Made by a program: the position numbers and the translations under genes
Source of the DNA: Pomphorhynchus laevis
Lineage: Eukaryota; Acanthocephala; Palaeacanthocephala; Echinorhynchida; Pomphorhynchidae
Direction of reading: 5' to 3'
DNA: 64,000 bases
Assembly: GCA_012934845.2 (NCBI GenBank)
Contig: WNNJ02003021.1
Location: 32,753 to 96,752, forward strand
The notes under the pieces: generated by a model
The model's input: only the letters and a program-made list of their open reading frames with translations
What the model was told of the DNA's origin: nothing
The model's database searches: none
Part shown: one piece after another, positions 55,401-62,895 of the stretch
Layout of the letters: every line of letters starts with the position of its first letter
How positions within the stretch are numbered: position 1 is the first letter of the stretch

Positions 55401-58368
55401 TATGTACGGGGTTCAAACCTCGTGCATGCACTCTCTATTGACTTCTCTGTACGCACACGTCGAAGCCACAAAGGAACGTTGTCGAAAGACGTAGGGGCAC
55501 CCGATGATAGAGCGGGTTCACTCTTCATAATAATTAATATAAACCTAATTTTGAGGATAAACAAGATAGATATGAATATAAAAATTATCTTCAAATGAAA
55601 ATGATAATTTATCTTTATTGTGAACAGGGCATATTCCATTTCACGATAAACATATTTGTACATAAAACCATTCACTCATAATTCTAAATATTAAAATTAA
55701 ATATTAAATGCCAATATTTACACAATATTAAGCCTTCTCCAGAATATTTCTACAATTTCCGGAATTCATTTGTATGAATTCTTGGATCTTCTTTATTAAC
55801 GAAGCTTATTTACGGTTGACTGAAAAATGCTGGAATACCACTTCACTCAATTGTATTTTTTCACTCGTTGGTATGAATCTTGGAACCAATAATATAAGGC
55901 AAATAATTTGTTTCTTCATCTAGTAATCTGGAGGTGAATCAGTTTCAATGATCGACTAATCATCAAATATTTCTGCGCCTTAAGAATTCTGCCTTTGTTG
56001 TTTTTAAATGAAGATATGCGTATCATTTACGGCAAGCTCGTCTTCTACAACTATTTCAAAGTTGACATTAAATCTTGACAAAATGATCTCTCTAAATTTA
56101 TTGAGGTAAATACCTGCAGTAAATACCTACATAAAATCAAAAACTTGACTTATTTTAAAACATTTGAGACTAAATATACTGTCGGCTAAAAAAGGTGCAG
56201 ATTTTTTACATCCACGGGAGTTAGCATCTTATTCTAAGATCTAAGCCACGACGAGTTTTGCCTTTCTCTTTTTTTAATTTACCTCCACAGTACTGAAATG
56301 TATTTACCACCAATACTGAAATGTAGCGTACTGATATTGGGTTATAGATAGGATCCAAGCAACGTCCAGTGTCATCAAAAATTTCAATATTTTTGGATGT
56401 CGACTAACTGATTTTACCAAGAACGTCTCAAATTGTTAAGTTGTAAAAAGATTTTTGCTCATTAATTGTGATAATTTCGACTAATTCAAATGAAAACATG
56501 CCAAAACAAGATAAAACCCTTTCAGTTTTTTTAAAGAGTGACAGATCGTCAAATTGCACAATATTAATCGAAAGCTCATTCCAATAGAGCTCGACTCGTC
56601 GTTAAAAACAAAAGTTTTGTAATTTGATAAAGAAAAAATAGAGAAAACCTAAAGATTAAATTTTTTTAATATGTTTCCTGTGAATATAATATGTCATTTT
56701 TACGATATAAATTAAAAGTTGTTTTAATTGATGTTAATTTAATGTTCATATCTAGATATATACCATCTTTATCATCAATATTAGTTTTATTAAGAATAAG
56801 GCCACCTGGATAAATTTGTTCGCTTATTGAATGTATCAATGTATCAAAACATATATTTTATATCTAATCTGCAGTGAGCACACTAAGTTATATTTTGATC
56901 CTTCTAAAAGTGCACAAAATTGTAAATAATAAAAATATATATTCTAAAATATTATTTTTATATTTAAAAAATTAAAAAATTATTATTTAATTATTAAAAT
57001 TATTATAATTATTAAATATTATTTTTTATTTAAAAGTTCTCCCCTTTTCACTTTAAATAGCTGCCAATTAAAAATCAAATATTTCAAAAAGCAAATTAAA
57101 TGTAAATGTGAATGTAGTAAATGACTAAATGTAAATAATTTTACACGTTAATAGTAAAACAAATATTTTTTTCTAACAAGTTATTCTGTCAATTAATAAA
57201 TATAACTATACAACCGATATTGTTGTAAATACAGAGTACTTAAGAAACGCGCATACTTAAAATTTAATTTTATGATATTAGAAAATTAAATCAGCTAACT
57301 GAGTCTACGTATTTAATATAATTATAAAATAAACAAAACATAATAATGCTAAATCAAAATTTAATAATTAAATAATAAAATTAATAATTGTTTTTAGATT
57401 TTCTATAATTTAAATCAAGTTAAAAAAATGAAATTTAAAATAAACGTCATTTTTATGAATTGACTAATAAATAACAGACGTTGTATCAGAATAAGAATTA
57501 GAGGTCATCAGGAGGAACTGCTATGCTATCAGGTTTCGGCCCCTAACTCCTCTACCCAACATAGCAGCGGGGTCAAATACATGCTAATGATGTATTTCCT
57601 CTGAAATAACTATCTAGTATCTTATTCTAATACAAAGTATATTATTTATTATTCCATCCATAAAAATTTGCCACTTAAGAGTTTAAATTTATTCTTTATA
57701 TTATTGTGTTGATTTATATATTTTACTATTTTCTGCTTGATGTTATTTTTATAGTAACCTAGTTTAAAATATGTATCTATTAAATTATTTAAATGATTTT
57801 GAAGAAAGCCAATATCATTACATATTGTTGCAATTCTTAAAATTTCATTATTTAATGTATTATATTTTATATTATATGGTATGCATGAATGCTCATGCAA
57901 AAATATGTTTCTTGTATTTTTAGAAAATTAGAAAATATTTTTTAACAACAAAAATTAGAAAATTTTGACGGAGTTGCACAAGTCACTTTTGTACATTGGT
58001 GACATTATATATTCATAATTAAATACTGATAATCATTTATAATCATGATTTTGATATGTTTAATAATAAAGCATTACTAAATAATGTATGTTACTTACCT
58101 TAATTATTATTACATTAATTATTAATGTAATATAATTATCAAAGTAATGTAACTTTGCAATACAACTAATAAAAATAATATTTTTATGTTATTATCAAAA
58201 GCAATTAAACAAACAATAAAAGTTCTAACCTTATATGAGCTAAAAGACTTAAATATATTTCGATGGTTTTTAATGAATTTGCCTGTCGCGGATGGTTTCT
58301 TTGATACATCCCAGTACTTATCATCCACATTATATTGAAAATCTTCAACAACGCTTGATTTTATTTTG
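37256..58368 (-). CDS. CNT: Concentrative nucleoside transporter (SLC28/CNT), 12 exons found
   Basis: This family imports nucleosides across the plasma membrane with a sodium (or proton) gradient. Exons on the minus strand, 5' to 3': 58368-58230, 54445-54328, 51486-51345, 51289-51142, 48370-48179, 46056-45895, 45008-44883, 44832-44702, 43277-43106, 40890-40783, 40727-40608, 37447-37256. All joins keep phase and use GT-AG, giving about 582 codons plus stop. Signatures are VNWRIVIGGLIMQFWLG, LYYMGWMQWIIRKIGWL, ANIFIGQ joined to SEVPL (family QTEAPL), ASVMSAPCALALSKL, GIKTFINE joined to FVAF, and TYALCGFANFSSIGI. Full-length animal CNTs have about 600-700 residues; the N-terminal cytosolic part is missing, probably on an exon above 58368. 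No stops or frameshifts occur. Its introns hold most mobile DNA in this part of the window. Confidence 0.93.
37546..37778. mobile_element. Foldback MITE, complete copy
   Basis: 233 bp with near-perfect terminal inverted repeats of about 95 bp (AATAGTTGATAATGATCCAT at one end, its complement at the other), flanked by TA on both sides, as for Tc1/mariner-derived MITEs. The inner arms read GATATTTCGCTAAC facing GTTAGCGAAATATC. It lies in the last CNT intron. Confidence 0.85.
37882..38085. mobile_element. Foldback MITE, 3' arm incomplete
   Basis: It is the same family as 37546-37778, preceded by TA. The inner arms pair, but the outer end of the 3' arm is missing after CTTCTTTGATCTA. It is followed by a segment (38085-38175) repeated after the next copy. 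Confidence 0.8.
38858..39030. mobile_element. Foldback MITE, 3' arm incomplete
   Basis: It is preceded by TA and has the same left arm and core. It is followed by the same roughly 90-bp tail as the copy at 37882 (AATGTTTGTTTAGTAATTAA and more), so the two are a direct duplication of a larger unit of about 290 bp. Confidence 0.8.
39031..39469. other. CNT intron, AT-rich
   Basis: It contains the 90-bp tail duplicated from 38085-38175 and nothing else recognisable. Confidence 0.4.
39470..39968 (+). mobile_element. Family A LINE 3' fragment inside a CNT intron
   Basis: It starts in the C-terminal RT domain (SAFANSTKSIILTLQHIIN) and ends with the 3' hairpin (GCGTGCA-CC-TGCACGC, about 39925-39940) and AATAAATCC plus T's. 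It is antisense to the CNT gene. The hairpin loop differs from most copies while both stem arms still match. Confidence 0.85.
40060..40240. mobile_element. Foldback MITE, both outer ends lost
   Basis: The core arms (GATATTTTGCTAATCT facing AGTTAGCGAAATATC) and the GCTGGATCAAAGAAA arms are present; the TA-flanked termini are not. Confidence 0.75.
40608..40727 (-). CDS. CNT exon: FVAF and following loop
   Basis: It has 40 codons, phase 0. It starts FVAFGELSSIIKQRSEMIHN and ends LIKYNGTMLFE. FVA(Y/F) directly after the exon joint is a family hallmark; the rest is an external loop with two N-x-T sites (NGT at both). The intron before it (40728-40782) is 55 nt. Confidence 0.9.
40783..40890 (-). 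CDS. CNT exon: PVAFFIG to INE
   Basis: It has 36 codons, phase 0. It reads TLIGYLFYPVAFFIGLSPRD, CRVAGQLFGIKTFINE. It aligns with the family segment Y...PVAFLMGV...DC..V..LLG.K.FLNE; the final Glu is a conserved transport residue. Donor GAG|GTGAGG. Confidence 0.92.
40891..43105. other. CNT intron, mostly AT-rich
   Basis: No exon is missing here by protein alignment. Two less AT-rich patches stand out, 42100-42260 and 42640-42925, the second with a 65-codon minus-strand frame (42920-42723) of unknown origin; neither is recognised. Confidence 0.35.
43106..43277 (-). CDS. CNT exon: central C-terminal membrane segments
   Basis: It reads DTSSNGCIDALMQGARDGLK (family: A.STGA...V.VVANI), ISGAILSSLIAVISLLAFFD, then IVNWFFTMVHHPEIDFQ. 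Acceptor TTGCAG, donor CAG|GTATTT. Confidence 0.88.
43610..44345 (+). mobile_element. Penelope-like RT fragment, partly duplicated
   Basis: The plus strand encodes the same protein as 23237-23830: ECNCKSLSFDKINEHICTHN, LELIENCELRKLLSKGYKYR, FSKLINSES, KIWKDYIFDKI, YTELTKLKQ, VFICKKLYYDILMKEV. The first about 140 bp (43640-43780) recur at 44122-44262, a tandem duplication with about 482-bp offset. Stops interrupt both copies. Confidence 0.5.
44346..44405 (-). mobile_element. tRNA-derived SINE fragment
   Basis: The minus strand carries the tRNA-like part of the SINE seen at 55205: GTGGTCGAATGGTGGAGGCG (box A), then GTACGGGGTTTCC (weak box B). It is truncated after box B and adjoins the Penelope-like duplication. 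Confidence 0.6.
44702..44832 (-). CDS. CNT exon: ASVMSAPCALALSKL
   Basis: It reads IPSVHLVTASVMSAPCALAL, SKLKFPE, then a cytosolic loop shorter and less acidic than in vertebrate CNTs. The intron before it (44833-44882) is 50 nt. Donor GA|GTAAGATA leaves two bases. Confidence 0.92.
44883..45008 (-). CDS. CNT exon: SEVPL to GSVLGAFIS
   Basis: It has 42 codons. SEVPLIMKPFLIHMTDSE corresponds to the family TEAPLL.RP.L..MT.SE; the conserved Glu of this binding motif is kept while Thr is Ser. It continues MLAGGFASVSGSVLGAFISL. The acceptor is TTAAG, with frame deciding between two AG's. Donor GGA|GTATTT. Confidence 0.92.
45009..45894. other. CNT intron, AT-rich
   Basis: Nothing beyond splice sites is seen. 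Confidence 0.3.
45895..46056 (-). CDS. CNT exon: LYYMGWMQW region
   Basis: It has 54 codons, phase 0 at both ends. It reads VLSIVMFMAATVSLLYYMGW, MQWIIRKIGWLL, then TSPTESINSAANIFIGQ. The final GQ sits in the substrate-binding loop where paralogues differ in purine or pyrimidine preference. Donor CAG|GTTCGT. Confidence 0.93.
46077..46285. mobile_element. Foldback MITE in CNT intron
   Basis: It is preceded by TA. Left arm AATAGTTGATAATGATC, core arms GATATTTCGCTAACTTCTC facing AGGTTAACGAAATATC. The last 30 bp of the right arm are missing. Confidence 0.8.
46854..46968. repeat. Tandem palindromes (TGTGTGAATTAT family)
   Basis: The sequence reads as repeated words TGTGTGAATTATT and their complements: two copies of a 29-bp palindrome centred on TTTAAA, with an inner pair around AACTAAATGTGTG. 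The whole stretch can form large cruciforms. Confidence 0.8.
48179..48370 (-). CDS. CNT exon: VNWR to gate region
   Basis: It has 64 codons, phase 0 at both ends. VNWRIVIGGLIMQFWLGFFV, then FGFDLIKWIADRVEIFLNFS and SGAEFIYGDLI, aligns with the family consensus (VSWRAV..GLGLQF.LG; F.WLG..I..FL.YT..GS.FVFG). Donor AAT|GTAAGTAC. Confidence 0.92.
48371..51141. other. CNT intron with Penelope-like relics
   Basis: 49090-49275 (minus) repeats the RT-tail coding segment of 57649-57900. 49640-49820 and 49860-50260 hold non-coding segments shared with 57430-57610 (AACTGCTATGCTATCAGGTTTCGGCCCC and flanks). 48900-49020 is a small tandem region of GAATGTTTATT words. The rest is AT-rich. Confidence 0.5.
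51142..51289 (-). CDS. CNT exon: membrane segments before VNWR
   Basis: It reads VVVIAIIIATVVTLLVFIIR, SKQISALQSIFGILIVLSML and ends SEHPEF. The acceptor ACTAG was chosen over an earlier AAG because only it keeps frame. The donor is TTT|GTAAGAAT. Confidence 0.8.
51345..51486 (-). CDS. CNT exon: second membrane segment and basic loop
   Basis: It reads ILFILTIIAIVLIAWDVFLP followed by a basic loop (NKRFRLSKK) and RYAIIRTYVP. The acceptor is TTTAG and the donor CCAAT|GTAAGTAT. It is separated from the next exon by a 55-nt intron. Confidence 0.8.
51783..52012 (-). pseudogene. DDE transposase C-terminal scrap
   Basis: The minus strand reads LTLPLYSPFVKFIETAFHNV. This resembles the LPPYSPxLNPIE block with catalytic Glu of IS630/Tc1/mariner-type transposases. 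It continues for about 50 residues (WRSWKDNF) to a stop at 51783. No upstream DD part is seen. Isolated in a CNT intron; assignment is tentative. Confidence 0.4.
52560..53045. repeat. AT-only palindromic repeats
   Basis: The words ATATTATAATATATTAATAATAT recur around 52615-52690 and 52965-53040 in almost the same order, so the block is partly duplicated with an offset of about 350 bp. Low complexity. Confidence 0.6.
53719..53967 (-). CDS. Unrecognised 82-codon open frame in a CNT intron
   Basis: The minus strand is open from 53967 to a TAA at 53719-53721 in a patch clearly less AT-rich than its surroundings. It reads TTFGNLISSATTELPLHHLG, ELVNVSAGLFYIGLLVLMNY, then a basic tail with LSQTRKNN. 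AGLFYIGLLVLMNYL looks like a membrane helix. It does not fit the CNT protein and has no methionine before residue 50. It could be a nested exon, a domesticated fragment or a relic of an unknown element. Confidence 0.3.
   Translation of the reverse strand: MESCVLNTRTTFGNLISSATTELPLHHLGSFTKELVNVSAGLFYIGLLVLMNYLKERMRPFRVNYVIYHLSQTRKNNDNSIK
54328..54445 (-). CDS. CNT exon: first membrane segment
   Basis: It reads EFVKPGIWIAITLGYVIYFG, then a loop rich in Phe, Pro and Tyr ending PFPFPNGNY. The donor is A|GTAAGT, leaving one base of the next codon. The hydrophobic run IWIAITLGYVIYFGFAM fits the first transmembrane helix. Confidence 0.8.
54446..55131. other. CNT intron, AT-rich
   Basis: It contains an AT palindrome at about 54556-54622 (TATATATTATACATTATATATC facing GATATATAATGTATA). 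No gene. Confidence 0.4.
55132..55170. repeat. Direct repeat, left copy
   Basis: CTTCTTTATTAACGAAGC and the following TTATTTACGGTTGACTGAAA are repeated almost exactly at 55789-55828. Similar sequence continues upstream of both (CCAGAATATTT, TATGAATTCT). Confidence 0.8.
55205..55310 (+). mobile_element. tRNA-derived SINE, copy 1
   Basis: It starts GCGTGGCTGAATGGTAGATG (RNA polymerase III box A), has a degenerate box B (GGGATTTAAACCTCG), and ends with a shared tail (ACTCTCTATTGACTTCTCTG, then CACACGTCAAGACCAC). It is about 80% identical to copy 2. The tRNA-like part keeps D-arm and T-arm features but the anticodon arm is not a clean tRNA, so it is SINE rather than a tRNA gene. Confidence 0.7.
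55362..55472 (+). mobile_element. tRNA-derived SINE, copy 2
   Basis: Box A is TTGGCCGAATGGTAGATGCG and box B the near-consensus GGGGTTCAAACC. The GTTTGC-ATT-GCAAAC stretch in place of the anticodon arm is a perfect inverted repeat. It has the same tail as copy 1 and stands 157 bp downstream of it in the same orientation. Confidence 0.75.
55789..55960. repeat. Direct repeat, right copy without SINE
   Basis: It matches 55132-55170 at its start and 55323-55348 (GGAGGTGAATCAGTTTCAATGATCGA) at its end. Between these points the left copy has SINE copy 1 and the right copy has unrelated sequence, so the left copy shows a replacement or insertion with loss of target sequence. Confidence 0.7.
55961..57430. 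other. CNT intron
   Basis: No exon, RNA or repeat unit is recognised in this AT-rich stretch. Confidence 0.35.
57431..57900 (-). mobile_element. Penelope-like RT tail and adjoining non-coding segment
   Basis: The minus frame 57900-57649 reads YNTLNNEILRIATICNDIGF, LQNHLNNLIDTYFKLGYYKN and QKIVKYIN. The pattern (R..IC.....F..HL..L...F...GY) is that of the segment after the RT core in Penelope-like elements as I recall it. 57600-57431 is a non-coding part shared with 49640-49820, perhaps the terminal region. Fragmentary. Confidence 0.45.
58230..58368 (-). CDS. CNT exon: N-terminal cytosolic part
   Basis: The acceptor is TTATAG before CAAAATAAA and the donor AAG|GTTAGA. It reads KIKSSVVEDFQYNVDDKYW and ends IFKSFSSYK. 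It begins two bases into a codon, so another coding exon lies upstream. No methionine in this exon fits as the start. Confidence 0.75.
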
Positions 58369-58485
58369 CTATAAATTAAACATGAGTGTTATATGTTTTA
58401 AAATTTTAGCATTTTAAAACCATGTGAATTATTGAACTCGATAATTATGATACATTATTAAATAATCAAGTCAGATTGATTTACG

Positions 58486-58995
58486 ATGCAATGTCAAGTG
58501 GTAGGTATGTTGGTTAGTAACACAAGGAGTGTTTTTATGTGTTCGTATCAGATTCAGATGTCAATATCAAACCGTATTGATGAAAAAATACTTCCCAATG
58601 TGTCAAGTATCTCAAAGCATTGTTCTCGGGGAACGGCATGGAACATCAGGGAGATTGAAAAGCGAATCTGTATAGCTAACGCAGAAATGCGTTCTTTGTA
58701 CAGGTCTGTCATGATGAAGCAAGATTTGAGTCTTCGGGCAAAGCTTTCGTTTTACCACGCAATCTTGGTTCCTATTTTAACTTATGATCATTATTTTTGA
58801 GTTATGACCCAAAGATAAGATCTCGAATACAGGCGACCGAAATAAGGGTTTTTCAGGGTGTTGATAGTCTTAGCATTAGAAATAAGGTTGGAATTCGATC
58901 ATCCGTGCTCGATACCGGTAGAGAGATAAAATCTCTAAAACGGCCGAAGACCGTCAAGGGCTATCTGAGAGAGAACTAATCTGTCGGCCAGGATC
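58486..58995 (+). mobile_element. RTE/Rex3-like LINE C-terminal fragment
   Basis: The plus frame reads REIEKRICIANAEMRSLYRS, VMMKQDLSLRAKLSFYHAIL, VPILTY, a stop at 58798, then PKIRSRIQATEIRVFQGVDS, LSIRNKVGIRSS. This is the well-known end of Rex3-type RTE elements (MRSLYRS; K.KLS.Y....P.LTY; RSRIQAAEM.FLRRV...LRDRVRSS). RT core and endonuclease are absent. It lies just upstream of the first CNT exon found here. Confidence 0.75.
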
Positions 58996-60357
58996 GCGAT
59001 GTATGAAGTTGTTTGGTTCGTGTACAGCCTACACGACTCGACACCAAGTCCAGTAGTTGACAGGAAAAATCTTGTGTGATGTTATTTGTTTTTTCTTGTA
59101 ATAAATTGTTGTTGTAGTGCAAGTAAATTGCCTTTTAAACCAGTGTTTTTATACATTTAATTAGATAAAGGATATTAATGTTTTTATACATATTTATACT
59201 TAAGTTATTAATTATATAAAAGATATTAATGCTTCATACTTTCGCTAAAGTTATTAATAGTCGGATGAACTCTCTTCATTATTCTGGTTCAGGTGATCAA
59301 CTATTGGATGAAGATTATCCCTTGTACTATTAGGGAGCTGTTACAGGAAAGCATCGGCACGCTGGTGTGGGTATACTCACAAATCTATATTTATATTAAA
59401 GCATTAAAAATTTATTTTTATTCAATATTTAATTGAAACAAAAGGTAATATGTAGTACCACTTAATTAAACTTTAGTTTAACAAAGAAGAAAAATATGTT
59501 TTTTATTTTTTAATAAATTATGGTGTTTGGACGCTCAAGCTTTAATTGTCGATCTTAGATTGTAACATATATAATAGGACAACAACTTAATGCTATAATA
59601 AATATATTCAATATATTTAGATACTGTAATTTCATTTACAACGTGCAGATAAAATATAATTTTATGAAAAAAAAAATTTATTTGTGCATTTTTTAATTTA
59701 CATAAACTATAAAAATCGTATCTTTAAAAATAATAAGATTGAACACGATATTTTAATTGATGGCTATTGTCATCATAGATTTAAAATTTTTTGTTTCAAT
59801 TGAACATACAATTCAAAAATTTAGATTTATTGTATATAATCTATAAAATCATGTAATAATATAATATTATTTGTTTTCTATCTTTTTGATCTTTTATTTT
59901 TTAACAAGTATTTTATTGATAAGCATTTTTGGCAAGCATTTTGAATGTGCACTTTTTCATCAATAGAAGAATTGAATCGACATTTTTGTAAACTAAATTT
60001 TACATCATAATATGCTATTAACTGCCAAATTTGCTTTACGGTTTAAAATCTGATAAGACAATCAAGTAAAAGTTTTCCTTCTACATTTATTGTTAATCAT
60101 TTATTAAGTAAGTCGCTTTTGTTTGTAACGAAATTAGGGAAATCTGCAAAGGTAAATTCACTATTTAGAATGCTGAAATGATTAATAACTATTTTGACCG
60201 GATATATGCAAAACTTTGAAAGGAGAGGCTTTTAGATTTATCATTACTCATTTTTGATTTTATAACAAAAATATAAAGCATTGGTTATTAAATATTTACT
60301 TGTGAAAGTCGAGGAATAATAAGATTAAGAGTTTAATAAGATTAAGTGTTTTTAGCC
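58996..60357. other. Spacer upstream of CNT and of a family B element
   Basis: AT-rich. A CNT first exon could lie here on the minus strand, but no clear candidate with acceptor-compatible phase was found. Confidence 0.3.
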
Positions 60358-60684
60358 ATGACAGATGCTGCTGGTGGAAATTTTGAAATTTCCGTTATTG
60401 AAAGAAGGTATGTTGTAGTACACTGTTTAGAAACTGAGGAAGTTTCTTACACACAAACATTCAATTTCGAGAGATTTGTCCTATATTTTACAAATTATAT
60501 CAGCACGGTATAATTAAAAACAATTAATATTGTATTATAAATATATTAATTTTTAGTTTTGCTTCTCCCAAACTAGAGTATGGGTTTTATTCTGATTCCA
60601 ATTTTGATGATTTAATTGATTTTTCTGAGTTATATGATAAAACTAGCAAAACCTTTTCGTCATCAGAGACTCCGCTTCATATTG

Positions 60685-61403
60685 GTTACTCAAACGTTAG
60701 AAGTCTTCAATCTCAATTTCCTTTCTTGCTCGACCATATTGCTGATAATCATTATGATATATTCTGTATTTCAGAATCTTGGTTACATAGTGGCATCTCT
60801 GATAATCTGTTTAATGTTGTAGGTTATAAGTTAATAAGAGCAGATCGCTTTCCTGGTATGCGAGGTGGAGGAGTTGTAGCATTCGTTCGACACGATCTCT
60901 CAACATCAAATATATCATATCTTTGTGATTACGAGTGGTCATATGAGTGTCTGTCTTTTACTGTTAATCATCAATTCTTAAAATTAAATGTTTGTGTTGT
61001 TTATAGATCTCCATCTTTCACTTTGATAACATATCGGCTTAAGGATTATTTATCTAATTTTTGTTCATCCCAACGATTTGTCCTTTTAGGTGACTTCAAC
61101 CTTCCGAATGTAGATTGGAATATGAATGGGTATCAACCCTGCTCAGGCGTATCAAAACAATTTCGTGATTTATTTCTTGCTGACCTACTTTTAGTGCAAC
61201 ATTGTAGACAACCAACTCATGTCAACGGTGCTACTCTAGATCTTGTGTTTACAAGATGTACTGGAGATATCGACAGTATTGCGTATTATCCTCCTCTTGG
61301 TAACAGTGATCACTGTGTTCTCTCCGTTAAATTAGTGTCCAAGATCGTTTGTAGGTCAAAATTGGGTTATCCAAAACGAAATAGGACTCGGGTGGACACC
61401 TAA
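60685..61403 (+). pseudogene. Family B ORF2 endonuclease
   Basis: It reads IGYSNVRSLQSQFPFLLDHI (Asn strand), YDIFCISESWL (catalytic Glu), GGGVVAFVRHD, VCVVYRSPS, VLLGDFNLPNVDWN (Asp/Asn loop), TLDLVFTR, and GNSDHCVLSVKL (catalytic His). All expected active-site residues of an apurinic-type endonuclease are present and in frame until TAA at 61401. The frame is open upstream to about 60555. Confidence 0.85.
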
Positions 61404-61430
61404 CATCTCTTAGCTAATTTCTATAACATT

Positions 61431-62759
61431 TTGTATCGTAGTTATAGGGCTACTACTGTTTCAGATCTGCTGACCATTCTTTATGACGTTTTCTTAAATT
61501 TGTCAGATAAGTTCGCTCCAAAACGGAGAACTTTCATTAAGTCCACTCGCCCTCAGTGGTTTGATCATGAACTTCGTGCATTGTTGAAACTGCGCAATGC
61601 CCGGTGGGCTACTACTCAAACCCATCCTGAAAACTTAGATAGGTATCGGTACGTGCGCAACCTCTGCAATAAATTGAAAATACATAAGCGAGTAGCATTT
61701 GAAGATGGTATTGCAAATTGCATCGGGAATCAACCAAAGCGTTTTTGATCATATGTGAAAGGTTCAAGGCTACTTCCCTCTAATATAGCATTCATTACTT
61801 CAGGTGAATATGTTTATTCTACTGAGTCTGAAATTGCTGAATGCCTAGCGGACAGATTCCATTCTCCGTCGACTATTGTTTCGGATATTTACTCTTTAAA
61901 ATGGTATCCCATTCACAATATTACTCAGAATCTCGTTAAGCCAATCAGTGCATCTGAAGTATTGCACCTAATCACTAGGCTTAACCGATTTGGCTCTCCT
62001 GGTCCAGATGATATTTCACCTTACCTAATTAATGCGGTTGGACCTGCCGTAAGTAGTGTTTTAGCTCATATATTTTCATTTAGCCTGATCAATTCGTGGA
62101 TTCCTGCAATATGGAAGTCTTCTATTGTTGTTCCAATCCCTAAAAAACAGCCAGCAACTGCTTGTTTAGATTTTCGCCCTATCAGTTTGACCAGTGTTCT
62201 CTCTAAATTACTAGAACGAGTTATTGCCAAAAGGCTACTCGAGCATCTAAACTTTAACAGCATTCTTACTGATTCTCAACACGGATTCAGACAAGGCCGT
62301 TCATGTCTATCTAACTTGCTTACCGCGAGAGAGAGTTGGATGGAAGTACTAAGCTCAGGACTTTGTCTCGACGTCGTATTTCTAGATTTTTCGAAAGCCT
62401 TTGATCGTGTTCCACATAAAGGTCTTGTGTCACTCTTAATTCACTACGGCGTCCCTCGTGTAATCTGCTCTTGGATTGAAAATTTTCTTTCATTGCGTAC
62501 GTTTAAGGTAAGAGTTGGTGAGTCTTTATCTGCAGAAAGAAGTATGTCGACAGGTGTCCCTCAGGGTTCTGCATTAGGTCCTCTATTATTCATCACGTTC
62601 CTTAACGATTTACTCTTACGTATTGAGAACTCTCACTTGGCATTCGCTGATGATCTTAAAATTTGGACTGCTATACGAGATATTGATGACTGTAATTCTT
62701 TACAGGCAGACTTGGATCGCGTTCATGATTGGTGCCGCTCTACTGATATCACATCATAG
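61431..62759 (+). pseudogene. Family B ORF2 linker and reverse transcriptase
   Basis: The linker 61431-61748 (KRRTFIKSTRPQWFDHELRA) ends in TGA replacing a Trp. The RT 61755-62759 reads GSPGPDDISPYLI, WKSSIVVPIPKKQP, FRPISLTSVLSKLLER, DSQHGFRQGRSCLSNLLT, VVFLDFSKAFDRVPHKG (motif A), TGVPQGSALGPLLF (motif B), HLAFADDLKIWTAI (motif C). After TAG at 62757 a deletion joins to RDLGIIVQASLKTKLNSERA. The catalytic Asp residues are intact. Confidence 0.85.
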
Positions 62760-62895
62760 GGATTTAGGAATTATCGTGCAGGCATCATTAAAAACTAAAC
62801 TTAATAGTGAAAGAGCAATAAAAAGCGCTACTTGTGCTCTATATATTGTAAAGAACTCATTCCTTAAGATTACCACGAATGTCTTTAGAAATTTG

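Larger units (their letters stand above)
60358..62895 (+). mobile_element. Family B LINE (second subfamily): endonuclease and RT
   Basis: It has ORF2 with endonuclease at 60685-61400 and RT at 61750-62757, then a short C-terminal scrap to 62895. ORF1 and the 3' UTR are missing. Three stops interrupt it (TAA 61401, TGA 61746 in place of Trp, TAG 62757), with a deletion of part of the C-terminal domain at the last. Sequence differs from the 28481-30420 copy throughout, so it is another subfamily. The 3' side is cut off by the 360-bp satellite. Confidence 0.8.

Noticed and set aside
55205-55472. Two tRNA genes
   Set aside because: Box A and box B are present but there is no acceptor stem, no standard anticodon arm, and a shared non-tRNA tail; a SINE explains this better.
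57480-57605. Second hammerhead-like word set (CTGATGA and CCGAAAC on the minus strand) in the Penelope-like non-coding segment
   Set aside because: The presumed stem II arms pair only with an offset of two bases from the core, stem I does not pair next to CTGATGA, and the other copy (49690-49800) has CTGATTA. It looks like coincidence and is a caution for the satellite motif.
58122-58328. 68-codon stand-alone frame on the minus strand
   Set aside because: It is CNT exon sequence (58368-58230) read through its donor site into the intron; its first codon is GTG in the middle of the exon.
30955-61748. Reassignment of TGA to Trp, since two family B frames have TGA where Trp is expected
   Set aside because: Both elements also have other lesions, and the host genes SNU13 and CNT use TGG for Trp with no internal TGA.
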